This document shows, piece by piece, positions 35,691 to 43,299 of a DNA stretch of 64,000 bases. The notes below the pieces were generated by a model, which saw only the letters and a program-made list of their open reading frames with translations, was not told where the DNA came from and made no database searches. This DNA is from UBA5796 sp040752455. Lineage in GTDB: Bacteria; Chloroflexota; Anaerolineae; Anaerolineales; Villigracilaceae. Every line of letters starts with the position of its first letter. The stretch's first letter is position 1. The position numbers and the translations under genes were made by a program. Location: NCBI GenBank assembly GCA_049324115.1, contig JBMOMN010000011.1, forward strand, positions 74,587 to 138,586. Reading direction: 5' to 3'.

Positions 35691-36338
35691 TTATCCCACC
35701 GGGATGACCACCCCCAGCACAGCCACGAAATGCGCCAGGGCCGCCACGATGACGAAGATGTGCCAGACTTCATGGAACCCGAATTTGCCGGGGACGAAGT
35801 TGAAGATCTTGGTGGCATAGACGACCGCGCCGAGGGTGTACACAACGCCGCCGACGATCAGCCAGGTCATGGCGAAGGGGGTCAGGGCGGTGGTCATCTC
35901 GCCGACAGCGGAGATGCACAGCCAGCCCATCAAGACGTAGACCCCGGCGTTCAGCCAGCGCGGGGCGTTGACGTAGAAGACCTTGACCAGGATGCCGATC
36001 CCGGCGATGGACCAGATGATCGCCAGCAGCCCCCAGCGGAAGAAGCCGGTAAAAGCGTTCAGGCAGAAAGGCGTGTACGTCCCGGCGATGAGCAGGAAGA
36101 TGGCTGAGTGGTCCAGTTTGCGCAGGAGCTTCAGGGTGGCGGGTTTGACGTTCGCCAGGTGGTAGACGGCGCTGGCCGAGAACATGGCGATCAGGCTCAG
36201 GCCGTAGACCAGAACCGAGACCAGTCTGGCTGTCCCCTCCCAGGCGACGATCAGCAGGGCGATCTGTCCGATAAAGGCCGCGACAGCGCCGCCCAGGTGG
36301 GTCAAGCCGTTGACCGGTTCGCGTAATTTCGATAGCAT
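35691..36338 (-). CDS. hemolysin III / PAQR family membrane protein
   Basis: The start at 36338 is preceded by AGAGGAGAAC. The 215-aa protein has seven predicted helices and the conserved metal-site elements SAVYHLAN, KLDHSAIFLLIAGTYTPF and FGFHEVWHIFV. Bacterial family members affect membrane lipid balance; hydrolase activity is proposed from animal relatives. The name hemolysin is historical. Confidence 0.9.
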   Translation of the reverse strand: MLSKLREPVNGLTHLGGAVAAFIGQIALLIVAWEGTARLVSVLVYGLSLIAMFSASAVYHLANVKPATLKLLRKLDHSAIFLLIAGTYTPFCLNAFTGFFRWGLLAIIWSIAGIGILVKVFYVNAPRWLNAGVYVLMGWLCISAVGEMTTALTPFAMTWLIVGGVVYTLGAVVYATKIFNFVPGKFGFHEVWHIFVIVAALAHFVAVLGVVIPVG

Positions 36339-36472
36339 GGGTTCTCCTCTGTTGGTAAAGCTACTCCCATCATACCGGATGTGGCCGGGATCAACCTGAA
36401 ACCTGGCTAATAATTTCCTATCAATGCGCGGAAAAGCGGCAGCCACGAAATAACGGCTGCCGCCTGCTTGTT

Positions 36473-36553
36473 TGTCGTTGCGAGGAGGGCGTTTTTCCTG
36501 ACGAAGCAATCTCCTCGATAAACGGGATTGCTTTACTTCGTTCGCAATGACAG
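36473..36553. repeat. GTTGCGAGGAG-type intergenic palindrome
   Basis: GTCGTTGCGAGGAGGGC at the left is matched by TTCGTTCGCAATGACAG at the right, with GAAGCAATCTC and GGGATTGCTT inside. Such palindromes with 'TTGCGAGGAGC' and 'GCAATGAC' ends are widespread between genes in bacteria. Another trace is CTTCGCCCCTCGCAGTGAC at 39600-39618. Confidence 0.75.
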
Positions 36554-36554
36554 T

Positions 36555-37193
36555 TCAGTCACAGGTATCGAACCGGCCCACCACCCGGAGAATATCGAAG
36601 CCTTCGGCGAAATCCCGCTCGGCCAATGCCCCGTGGCGGATCATGGTGGCCCGTAGCAGGGCCGGGTCGAAGTAATACTTGTCGTGGTAGGTCCTGTACT
36701 GCGAGAGGGCCTCGATCTTCTTGTCCACGTCTTCTGCGGTGACTTCGACCAGAAAGTGCGGGAAGAAGTTGTAGCTGGAGCGGACCACGTCGAAGCCGAG
36801 CACCGTCAGGCCGCGGTAGGCGCGCAGGGCTTCCTGTGTGACCACGTTGTGGTCCTGGTGGATGTCGTTCGGGCTGTGGCAGAAGATGATCTCCGGCTTG
36901 AACTCGCGGCGCAGCTTGAGCAGGTATTCGAGCACTTCCTGGCGGGCGTCCGGGAATTTGCGGGTCTCGAAGGTCTCGATGAGATCGTTTTCCGGCTTCA
37001 CGCCCAGGACGGCCATGCTGGCCCGGTGTTCCTCGACCACTTTCTGGAGCGACGGGTTTTTCTGGTTGTCCGAGAGCGTGACGCACAAGATTTCGCTCTT
37101 GCCGCGGATGTGGTGCATCAAGGCCCCCGCACCCAGTTCGATGTCGTCCGGGTGGGCGCCGATGAGGAGGACGCGTTTTCCAAAAAAAATCAT
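36555..37193 (-). CDS. PIG-L/LmbE family deacetylase
   Basis: The 212-aa protein from 37193 has the zinc-binding AHPDDIELG motif near 13-21 and the second metal motif HSPNDIHQDH near 108-117. Such enzymes remove acetyl groups from N-acetylglucosamine derivatives (for example in bacillithiol, mycothiol or lipid synthesis). It is 58 bp after a methyltransferase gene on the same strand, suggesting that both modify one sugar-bearing molecule. Confidence 0.85.
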   Translation of the reverse strand: MIFFGKRVLLIGAHPDDIELGAGALMHHIRGKSEILCVTLSDNQKNPSLQKVVEEHRASMAVLGVKPENDLIETFETRKFPDARQEVLEYLLKLRREFKPEIIFCHSPNDIHQDHNVVTQEALRAYRGLTVLGFDVVRSSYNFFPHFLVEVTAEDVDKKIEALSQYRTYHDKYYFDPALLRATMIRHGALAERDFAEGFDILRVVGRFDTCD

Positions 37194-37205
37194 GTTGCCT
37201 GCCTC

Positions 37206-37245
37206 TTTGCGGAACACGCAGCACGTGAGAAGTGTTGCGTATCCC
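37206..37245. repeat. CACGCAGCAC/GTGTTGCGT inverted repeat
   Basis: ACACGCAGCAC and AGTGTTGCGT face each other in the gap between the methyltransferase and deacetylase genes. It is the same string family as in the gaps of the ACS operon. Confidence 0.6.
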
Positions 37246-37251
37246 GAAAGG

Positions 37252-38055
37252 TTATTTGGTTGCCAGGATGCCCCCGACCACTTTCGTCATCACCAGCTTG
37301 CCGTCCCGCTCGAACCAGCGGTTGGCGACGGCTTCGATCCGGGCGATCAGGGACTCGTACTCGTCTTTGCCGCTGAACAGGCTGGTCCACAGCTTGCGGT
37401 CTTCGGACAGGGAGGCGCGCACGTAGTCCACGAACGGCTGGACTTCGGGGAAGGTGAGCGGGTTCTCGAAGGTCAGCAGTTCGGTCTTGGCAAAGATGCG
37501 TTCGATCGTCTGGTAGATTTCGCCCTTGAAGCGGCTGGAGCCGGGCATGGGCGGGATGGGCTGCCCGGAGGCTTCCTTGATGATCTCGTAGAACATCTGC
37601 TTGTTTTCAGGCAGCGGGCCGGTCACGAAAAGCCGTCCGCCAGGATGAAGCACCCGGTGGGCCTCACCAAACGTAAAGTCCAGGTTCGAGGCGTAGTAGA
37701 TGGCGAAGGCCGACGAGACCAGGTCGAAGGTGTCGTCCCCGAACTCGAAGGGTTGGTTGAAGTCCAAAAACCGGAAAGAAACGTTCGTATCGCCGCGTTC
37801 GGCCAGTTTGGCGCGGGCTTTGTCGAGCAGTTCCTCGGAAAAATCGCCCCCGATGATTTCGGCCTTGCGCCCGGTGTGGTCGCTGTAGAGGAAGCACTGT
37901 TTTCCCGCCCCGCAGCCGACATCCAGGATTTTGAAGCCGGGCTGGGGCTGGAGCACTTCCAGGTTCCACTCGTCAATATTGCGCGAGCCGTATTTTTCGT
38001 GGATGTCTATCCGTTTCAGCAGGTCTTTGCTGGTCTCTTGATAGTTGATCTCCAT
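37252..38055 (-). CDS. class I SAM-dependent methyltransferase
   Basis: The 267-aa protein has the SAM-binding LDVGCGAGK near 44-52, an acidic loop GGDFSEELL and EAHRVLHPGGRLFVTGPLP in the post-II region. The target is unknown; the downstream PIG-L deacetylase points to a small sugar conjugate. Confidence 0.8.
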   Translation of the reverse strand: MEINYQETSKDLLKRIDIHEKYGSRNIDEWNLEVLQPQPGFKILDVGCGAGKQCFLYSDHTGRKAEIIGGDFSEELLDKARAKLAERGDTNVSFRFLDFNQPFEFGDDTFDLVSSAFAIYYASNLDFTFGEAHRVLHPGGRLFVTGPLPENKQMFYEIIKEASGQPIPPMPGSSRFKGEIYQTIERIFAKTELLTFENPLTFPEVQPFVDYVRASLSEDRKLWTSLFSGKDEYESLIARIEAVANRWFERDGKLVMTKVVGGILATK

Positions 38056-38142
38056 GTTTCCTCACTTGGGTGGTGTTAGCGGCCCGAATATACCACAAGT
38101 TGTGTTAAAATGCCGGGACGAACCCAACCGGGACCGGAAAAT

Positions 38143-38206
38143 AGACTTCGGAAGTCTTTCAGGGCGAATCTCCGTTCTGAAGGTTCAAAAAAGACTTCCG
38201 AAGTCT
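38143..38206. repeat. ACTTCGGAAGT-family palindrome, copy 3
   Basis: AGACTTCGGAAGTCTT (38143-38158) and its complement (38191-38206) form perfect 16-bp arms 27 bp before the hisS start. Confidence 0.85.
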
Positions 38207-38232
38207 GCTGGACAGCCCCCTACCCTGGAGCA

Positions 38233-39516
38233 ATGATGGCAAAGAACCTCATCCCGCCCGTCAAGGGCACGCGTGATTTTTATCCCGAACAGATGGCCGT
38301 GCGCACCTGGCTGTACAACACCTTGCGCTCCGTGGCCGAGTCTTTCGGCTACCAGGAATGGGAAGCGCCCATCCTCGAATCGCTCGACCTGTACGCCGCC
38401 AAATCGGGCGAGGAACTGGTCAAGGAGCAGTCCTACGTGTTCAAGGACCGGGCCGGGAACGAGATCACCCTGCGCCCCGAGCTGACGCCATCGCTGGCGC
38501 GGGTCATCGCCCAGAAGCAGCAGCAACTGACCTTCCCGCTGCGCTGGTGGTCGTTCGGCCCGTTCTGGCGCTACGAAAGCCCGCAGAAGGGCCGCACGCG
38601 GGAATTTTTCCAGTGGAACGTGGACCTGCTCGGCGCCGATTCACCGGAGGCGGACGCCGAAAGCGTGGCCGTGCTGGCGAGTTTCTTCCAGCGGGTCGGA
38701 CTCACCCGGAACGAGGTCCTGATCCTGGTCAATGACCGGCGGCTGGTGGAGGCTCAGTTCGACAAATTCGGCGTGGATGGGGCCATCCGCCCAGCGGTCT
38801 CTTCGTGGATCGACCGGCGCGGGAAGATGACCCCCGAGGACTGGGAGGCCTACGGCTGCGAGATCGGACTTAACGAAGGGCAGCTCGCCAACCTGAAATC
38901 CATGCTCGACGACAAGGATCTGTGGAAGCAATCGCCGGAGCAGGTGCGCTTCTACAGAGCCATCGAGTCGCTCGGGCTGAGCCAGTACGTCCGGTTCGAC
39001 CCTTCGATCATGCGCGGGCTGCTGTACTACACCGGGACGGTCTTCGAGGCCTGGGAGGTGGGCGGCGAGATCCGGCGCTCGATCCTGGGCGGCGGGCGCT
39101 ACGACAACCTGCTGGCCGACGTGGGCGGCGAGCCGCTCCCGGCGGTGGGCTTTGCGATGGGCGACGTGGTCATCACCCTCATCCTGGAAAAATACGGCTT
39201 GCTGCCGAAGGATTTACCGGTCTATCCCGCCCCGGTGCTGGTGACGGTCTTCGACCAGGACTCGACCCTGGCGTCGTTCCAACTGGCCACCGAATTGCGC
39301 CGCGCCGGGCTGAAAGTGCTGACTTATCCCGCAGCGGACAAGCTCGGCAAACAGTTCAAGTACGCCGACCGGGTGGGGGCGCGGGTCGTCCTGGTGCTCG
39401 GCCCGGACGAGTTGGCCGGGGGGCAGGTGGCGGTCAAGGATTTGAAGACAGGTGAACAACAAGCCGTAAACCGTGATGCGCTGGTTGAGATGTTGGGAAA
39501 AATCCTTGGCGCATAA
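38233..39516 (+). CDS. hisS: histidine-tRNA ligase
   Basis: HisS charges tRNA-His. The 427-aa protein has motif 2 around FWRYESPQKGRTREFFQWNVD, the histidine-binding MRGLLYYTGTVFE and GGGRYDNL segments, and a C-terminal anticodon-binding domain (about 330-427). LLYY in place of the LDYY of many bacterial enzymes is a divergent feature. The start at 38233 has GGAG 3-6 bp upstream; upstream frame sequence is the palindrome. The gene is directly followed by a tRNA-His pseudogene and a tRNA-His gene. Confidence 0.93.
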   Translation: MMAKNLIPPVKGTRDFYPEQMAVRTWLYNTLRSVAESFGYQEWEAPILESLDLYAAKSGEELVKEQSYVFKDRAGNEITLRPELTPSLARVIAQKQQQLTFPLRWWSFGPFWRYESPQKGRTREFFQWNVDLLGADSPEADAESVAVLASFFQRVGLTRNEVLILVNDRRLVEAQFDKFGVDGAIRPAVSSWIDRRGKMTPEDWEAYGCEIGLNEGQLANLKSMLDDKDLWKQSPEQVRFYRAIESLGLSQYVRFDPSIMRGLLYYTGTVFEAWEVGGEIRRSILGGGRYDNLLADVGGEPLPAVGFAMGDVVITLILEKYGLLPKDLPVYPAPVLVTVFDQDSTLASFQLATELRRAGLKVLTYPAADKLGKQFKYADRVGARVVLVLGPDELAGGQVAVKDLKTGEQQAVNRDALVEMLGKILGA

Positions 39517-39588
39517 TTTGTAGCTCAATGGCAGAGCGCCAAACTGTGGATGTGGTTGTTGTGGGTTCGAGACCTATAACATCCCTTT
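39514..39588 (+). pseudogene. decayed tRNA-His copy touching the hisS stop
   Basis: TAGCTCAATGGCAGAGCGCC, an anticodon loop CTGTGGA and GTGGGTTCGA are shared with the intact tRNA-His 160 bp downstream. The acceptor arms do not pair (TAATTTG against AACATCC), the anticodon stem has a mismatch and no CCA follows, so it is not a working tRNA. Its left end includes the TAA stop of hisS. Confidence 0.8.
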
Positions 39589-39633
39589 TATGGGGACTGC
39601 TTCGCCCCTCGCAGTGACACTCGAAAAAAATCC

Positions 39634-39661
39634 TTGCCACTTAATCGGCCTGTGGTATAAT
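39634..39661 (+). promoter_or_regulatory. promoter of tRNA-His
   Basis: TTGCCA (39634-39639), 16 bp, then TATAAT (39656-39661), with the mature tRNA starting 12 bp downstream. Confidence 0.8.
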
Positions 39662-39673
39662 CGCCGACGCTAC

Positions 39674-39749
39674 GGTGCCTGTAGCTCAATGGCAGAGCGC
39701 CACACTGTGGATGTGGATGTTGTGGGTTCGAAACCCATCAGGCACCCCA
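39674..39749 (+). tRNA. tRNA-His (GTG)
   Basis: The fold is complete. G-1 at 39674 pairs with C73; acceptor GTGCCTG pairs with CAGGCAC; the D-stem is GCTC/GAGC; the anticodon stem CCACA/TGTGG encloses loop CTGTGGA with anticodon GTG; the T-arm GTGGG TTCGAAA CCCAT has one G-T pair. CCA is encoded. The G-1:C73 pair is the identity element of tRNA-His. Confidence 0.97.
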
Positions 39750-39921
39750 AGACGCCCCGACACGAGGGCGTCTTTTATTATGTGGTGTTGTCCCATCGAG
39801 GGATGATATGGGTGCGAAACCCATCAGGCACCCCAAGACGCCCCGACACGAGGGCGTCTTTTATTATGTGGTGTTGTCCCATCGAGGGATGATATGGGTG
39901 CGAAACCCATCAGGCACCCCA
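39729..39921 (+). repeat. 86-bp tandem repeat carrying the 3' end of tRNA-His
   Basis: The last 21 bases of the tRNA, from CGAAACCCATC to CCCA, occur at 39729, 39815 and 39901, spaced by exactly 86 bp. The intervening 65 bp, which contain the hairpin GACGCCC/GGGCGTC followed by TTTTA, are identical in both units. So the tRNA end and its terminator have been duplicated in tandem. Confidence 0.95.
39751..39776 (+). terminator. terminator behind tRNA-His (second copy at 39837-39862)
   Basis: A 7-bp stem, GACGCCC with GGGCGTC, is followed by TTTTA. It is part of the 86-bp repeat and so occurs twice. Confidence 0.75.
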
Positions 39922-39960
39922 AATGTAAAGACCCCTCACCTGAGGGGTCTTTACATTTTT
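39921..39960 (+). terminator. strong terminator closing the hisS/tRNA-His locus
   Basis: An 18-bp perfect stem (39921-39938 with 39941-39958; AAATGTAAAGACCCCTCA at the left) around two bases is followed by more T. It works on either strand. Confidence 0.9.
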
Positions 39961-40225
39961 GGTTCTTCCACATTGGGCGGGAAAAAGCCTCACCACGAAG
40001 GACGCGAAGTACACAAAAGGGAAAGAGGCTCATTTTACGGGCGTTTTCCTTCGTTACCTGATATGAAAATAAAAGTAGCGCAACATTCATGTTGCCTTCG
40101 GGGCGCAAGATAAATCTTACGGTACTGATTTTCATCCTTCGGGGTGAAACACGTTCATGGATACTTTGTGTTTCAAAAGGTTTCCCGTTAAAATTCGGTA
40201 GACCATCAATTTTTTGGGCATTGGG
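39961..40225. repeat. gap with a decayed inverted-repeat element
   Basis: No gene is seen. CACGAAGGACGCGAAGTACA and AAAAGGGAAA at 39990-40023 face TACTTTGTGTTTCAAAAGG and TTTCCCGT at 40161-40190. The same strings recur at 49.2-49.4 kb, so this is likely a small dispersed element. Confidence 0.6.
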
Positions 40226-40879
40226 TCAGCGGGACGAAAAGCCGAGAACCAAAAGTAAAAACAATGCCACAAAGATAATGATCGCCATGGCGAGAGTCTT
40301 CGATGTCTTGGAGAGTGAAACCGGTTTGGAGGCCTGCTGCACTGATGCCAGGGATGTACGAAGAATGGCTAATTGTTCTGGCACTATGCTGGTTTCAAGT
40401 TTCCCCAATTCGTTGATCGCCCGTAACCCGGCCCATAGTCCCGATAGGCCCAGCCCGTGGAAAAATACAGCAAACCATTCACCAAAGGCCAAAAAGATCA
40501 AACCGTCGACAAGGTAGATGACCATGCCAACGATGATCGCCCATTTGATCCTTTTGTTTCCCAGGATACCGAACACGATAAATATACCGACAACCATTGC
40601 ATTCATCGCAAATCCGACAATGCGGATGATCAGCGAAGCATTGCCCGTGAATTCGGCTGCCAGGCCGGAAGCAAAACCATCCAGGAATTGGGTGATTGCA
40701 AGCCCGACAACGAAGTTAATGTTGCCGCCGAAAGTGAAGATCAGGGTGTTCAGGATGGATAATCCGGCAATCCAGTAAAACCAGCTGATGCCGTTTTTTA
40801 TTTGCTTTTCGAGCGTCATGATTTTTTGGGCTTGCATTAACTGATTGGTTTCGTTTAAGGTCGAGACGTTGCTTTCCAT
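40226..40879 (-). CDS. small membrane protein of unknown function, 217 aa
   Basis: The protein has an N-terminal coiled stretch (LMQAQKIMTLEKQIKNG), then four or five membrane helices between 32 and 145, and a C-terminal helix (195-215). The family is not recognised. Base composition is more AT-rich than most neighbours. Confidence 0.7.
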   Translation of the reverse strand: MESNVSTLNETNQLMQAQKIMTLEKQIKNGISWFYWIAGLSILNTLIFTFGGNINFVVGLAITQFLDGFASGLAAEFTGNASLIIRIVGFAMNAMVVGIFIVFGILGNKRIKWAIIVGMVIYLVDGLIFLAFGEWFAVFFHGLGLSGLWAGLRAINELGKLETSIVPEQLAILRTSLASVQQASKPVSLSKTSKTLAMAIIIFVALFLLLVLGFSSR

Positions 40880-41190
40880 GGCGATTTTCCTTCTTTCGTA
40901 GTTTGTTGGGGAATTTCTACCTTTGGAGAATTTCCCACTGAAAGGTTGATTGCGTTGATTTTAGCACTTTTCATGCCAGTTTTTATCGCTTTAAATCCTG
41001 TCGAAGGCGCGTAAAATCACAACTTTGAAAGGATGGTTGGAGTTGAGCAAGGTCAACCTGGCACTTCAAAGGCGAAACGACTTCGGAAGTCTTTCCCGCA
41101 GCCTGCCCGGTTGGGATGCTTCCCGAAAGACTTCCGAAGTCTTCTATAGGCCTGATGCTTCATGTTGCAAAACTTGACACGACAGGTTAC
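40880..41190. repeat. gap with ACTTCGGAAGT-family palindrome, copy 4
   Basis: Apart from AT-rich sequence near 40900-41030 with no convincing gene, the gap holds a palindrome with perfect 17-bp arms, GACTTCGGAAGTCTTTC (41079-41095) and complement (41125-41141), 50 bp past the end of the rRNA methyltransferase-like gene. Confidence 0.85.
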
Positions 41191-42222
41191 TTACCTTTTC
41201 TCGTCTTTTCGTTTCACACTCAAGATTGCGATCTTGGTCGGGTGATTGAAGGGGGCCGGGTCTGCCGGGTAGGGCTGGGAAAAGACTTCGGAAGTTTTTC
41301 CGGAACTTCCGAAGTCTTCCTCGATGAATCCGGTGCAATCTTCCGGGACGGGGATAAGGGTCTCGATGCTCATGTACCCGTCTTCGCACAGGGCTTCCAG
41401 GCTGGCGAGGTACTCCCCTCCGCCCAGGAAGAGGGCGTTGTTGATGGCGACCAGCCAGCCGTCGTGGGCGATCAGGGGTCGGATTTTGTTGACCAGGCGG
41501 TGGTATTCCGTGAGCAGATCCACCCGTCCGTGTTTGGAGGCGGAGAAGAACGGGGGATCGAGGATGACGCAGTCGAACAGGGTCCCGGCGTGGCGGAAGC
41601 GGGCGGCGACGTCGAAGAAGTCCCCGGCCACGAGATCGCCGTCCCGGACCCTCAGCCCGTTCGCCGTTATGGAGGCTTTGGCCAGGCCCAGGAAGCGCCG
41701 CGTCCGGTCGGTCTGGACCACGCGGCTCGCTCCGCCTGCTAAAGCAGCCACGCCCAGGCTGCCGGAGTAGGCAAAGGTGTTGAGCACGCGCCTGCCGCGC
41801 ATGTTTTCTTTGAGCCACTGACGCAGGTTGCGGGTGTCGAGGTAGAAGGAGGTGTCCTGGTTGAGGGACAGGTCGAGGGCGTAGGTCACGCCGTTTTCGA
41901 GGATGCGGTCATCTGGCGTGTCGCCGAAGAGCAGGCGTCCACGGCGGGAGTCGGGGTCGCGGGCGCGGCGGTCCTTGAGCAGGATGCAGCGGAGGAAGGG
42001 CAATTCGTCGCGGAGCCAGGCCGCCAGGTCCGGGACGAACGGGTGGAGGGCCTCCGGCGGGTCGGACTGGTTGAGCGGGACGGCGGTCCGCCCGTAGAGT
42101 TCGACGGTCAGGTCCGGCCAGCCTTCGGTGAACCCGTTGAACAGGCGCAGGGCGGAGTCGTGAGGTTCGGTCAGCAGGTGTCGGCGGGCGGCGAGGGCGG
42201 GCTGGATGAGTTGGATGTCCAC
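41191..42222 (-). CDS. class I rRNA cytosine-C5 methyltransferase-like protein (RlmI type)
   Basis: The 343-aa protein has a SAM site (VLNTFAYSGSLGVAALAGGA near 143-162) and the DPPFF motif near 227, as in RlmI-type 23S rRNA cytosine methyltransferases; the N-terminal PUA domain of those enzymes is reduced or absent. Residues about 301-313 (SSGKTSEVF and neighbours) are encoded by a palindromic repeat inserted in frame just before the conserved end FNHPTKIAILSVKR. It should act on ribosomal RNA, but the exact base is inferred only. Confidence 0.75.
   Translation of the reverse strand: MDIQLIQPALAARRHLLTEPHDSALRLFNGFTEGWPDLTVELYGRTAVPLNQSDPPEALHPFVPDLAAWLRDELPFLRCILLKDRRARDPDSRRGRLLFGDTPDDRILENGVTYALDLSLNQDTSFYLDTRNLRQWLKENMRGRRVLNTFAYSGSLGVAALAGGASRVVQTDRTRRFLGLAKASITANGLRVRDGDLVAGDFFDVAARFRHAGTLFDCVILDPPFFSASKHGRVDLLTEYHRLVNKIRPLIAHDGWLVAINNALFLGGGEYLASLEALCEDGYMSIETLIPVPEDCTGFIEEDFGSSGKTSEVFSQPYPADPAPFNHPTKIAILSVKRKDEKR
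41282..41318. repeat. ACTTCGGAAGT-family palindrome, copy 5, inside a gene
   Basis: AAGACTTCGGAAGTT (41282-41296) and complement (41304-41318) form perfect 15-bp arms within the coding sequence of the methyltransferase-like gene, keeping its frame. Confidence 0.9.
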
Positions 42223-42248
42223 GGGAGTTATTTTACCTTGAGCAGGAA

Positions 42249-42303
42249 CGTCCCGAAGGTTTGGTGTTGTGAACGATGGCGGTTCATGGAAACCTTCGGG
42301 ACG
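42249..42303. repeat. inverted repeat CGTCCCGAAGGTTT
   Basis: Perfect 14-bp arms at 42249-42262 and 42290-42303, with a smaller TGAAC/GTTCA stem inside, lie upstream of the methyltransferase-like gene and downstream of secF. Confidence 0.8.
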
Positions 42304-42322
42304 GTCGGGGAGAGGGCAAAAA

Positions 42323-42346
42323 GAAAAAGCGCACCTTGCGGTGCGC
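42323..42346 (-). terminator. terminator of secDF
   Basis: On the minus strand GCGCACC, loop GCAA, GGTGCGC (42346-42329) is followed by TTTTTCTTTTT, 20 bp after the secF stop. Confidence 0.9.
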
Positions 42347-42366
42347 CTTTTGGGGTGGTTTTAGAA

Positions 42367-43284
42367 TTACGCCGCGGCTTCTTTATTGCGGCCAAACCAG
42401 TTGCGCCATTCCTTCTTTTCCCAGACGACCAGGATCGGGGCGGCGATGAAAATGGACGAGTAGGTCCCGCTCATCAGGCCGACCAGCAGGACGATGGCAA
42501 ACTCGCGCAGGGTCACGCCGCCGAACATGGCCAGGGCCAGGAGCATGAACTCGACCGTCATCAACTGGGTGTTGATCGAGCGCTGCAGGGTCTGGACGAT
42601 GGAGTGGTTGACCAGGGTCTCGAAGTCCAGGCGGCGGTAGAGGTTGGCGTTCTCACGGATGCGGTCGAAGACCACGATGGTATCCTGCATCGAGAAGCCG
42701 ATCACGGTCAGCAGGGCGGTCAGGAAGAGCGAATCGATCTCCCAGTCGAAGAACAGGCTGCCGAAGCCGGTGATGGCGAAGATGATCGCCACGTCGTGGA
42801 TCATGGCCAGGATGGCGCACATGCCGTAGCGGAAGGCGTTCTGGATGCCGCGGAACGACCAGGCGATGAAGCCCACCACCAGCAGGGACGAGACGATCAC
42901 AGCCAGCGTTGCCCGGCTGGTGACCTGTTCGCCGATGCTGGGGCCGACGCTGTCGAAACGCTGGACCGTGACCGCGCCGAGTTGGGATTCCATGTTTTGC
43001 AGGACCGCGTCGCGGCTGTCGTCTTGCAGGAACTCGGAGCGAATGATGAAGGTGCCGGTCTCGGTGGTCTGCACCTGGGCGTCCTGGATACCAGCATCGT
43101 CGTAGACGGCCAGGATGTCTGCGGGTTCGACGGTGGACGAGTCAATGGAGACTTCGAGCAGGCTGCCGCCGGTGAAGTCAATCGAGAGCGGCAGGCCGCC
43201 CTTAGCGAACAGGGCGAGCAACCCGGTGACGATCAGCACCAGGGAGCCGATGAAAAAGGTGTAACGTTTGCCGAGGATATTCAT
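42367..43284 (-). CDS. secF: protein translocase subunit SecF
   Basis: SecF works with SecD in the membrane to pull exported proteins across using the proton gradient. The 305-aa protein has six helices, the periplasmic domain and the family's GGSLLEVSID and FDRIRENANLYR segments. It follows secD by 15 bp. Length is typical. Confidence 0.95.
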   Translation of the reverse strand: MNILGKRYTFFIGSLVLIVTGLLALFAKGGLPLSIDFTGGSLLEVSIDSSTVEPADILAVYDDAGIQDAQVQTTETGTFIIRSEFLQDDSRDAVLQNMESQLGAVTVQRFDSVGPSIGEQVTSRATLAVIVSSLLVVGFIAWSFRGIQNAFRYGMCAILAMIHDVAIIFAITGFGSLFFDWEIDSLFLTALLTVIGFSMQDTIVVFDRIRENANLYRRLDFETLVNHSIVQTLQRSINTQLMTVEFMLLALAMFGGVTLREFAIVLLVGLMSGTYSSIFIAAPILVVWEKKEWRNWFGRNKEAAA

Positions 43285-43299
43285 GTCCGCTGTCTCCTT

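Noticed and set aside
39514..39588. Second tRNA-His-like sequence considered as a functional tRNA.
   Set aside because: The acceptor stem does not pair, the anticodon stem has a mismatch and CCA is missing.
39592..39892. A 100-codon frame through the tRNA-His repeat.
   Set aside because: It runs through the tRNA and its repeated 3' end, and has no ribosome-binding site or protein features.
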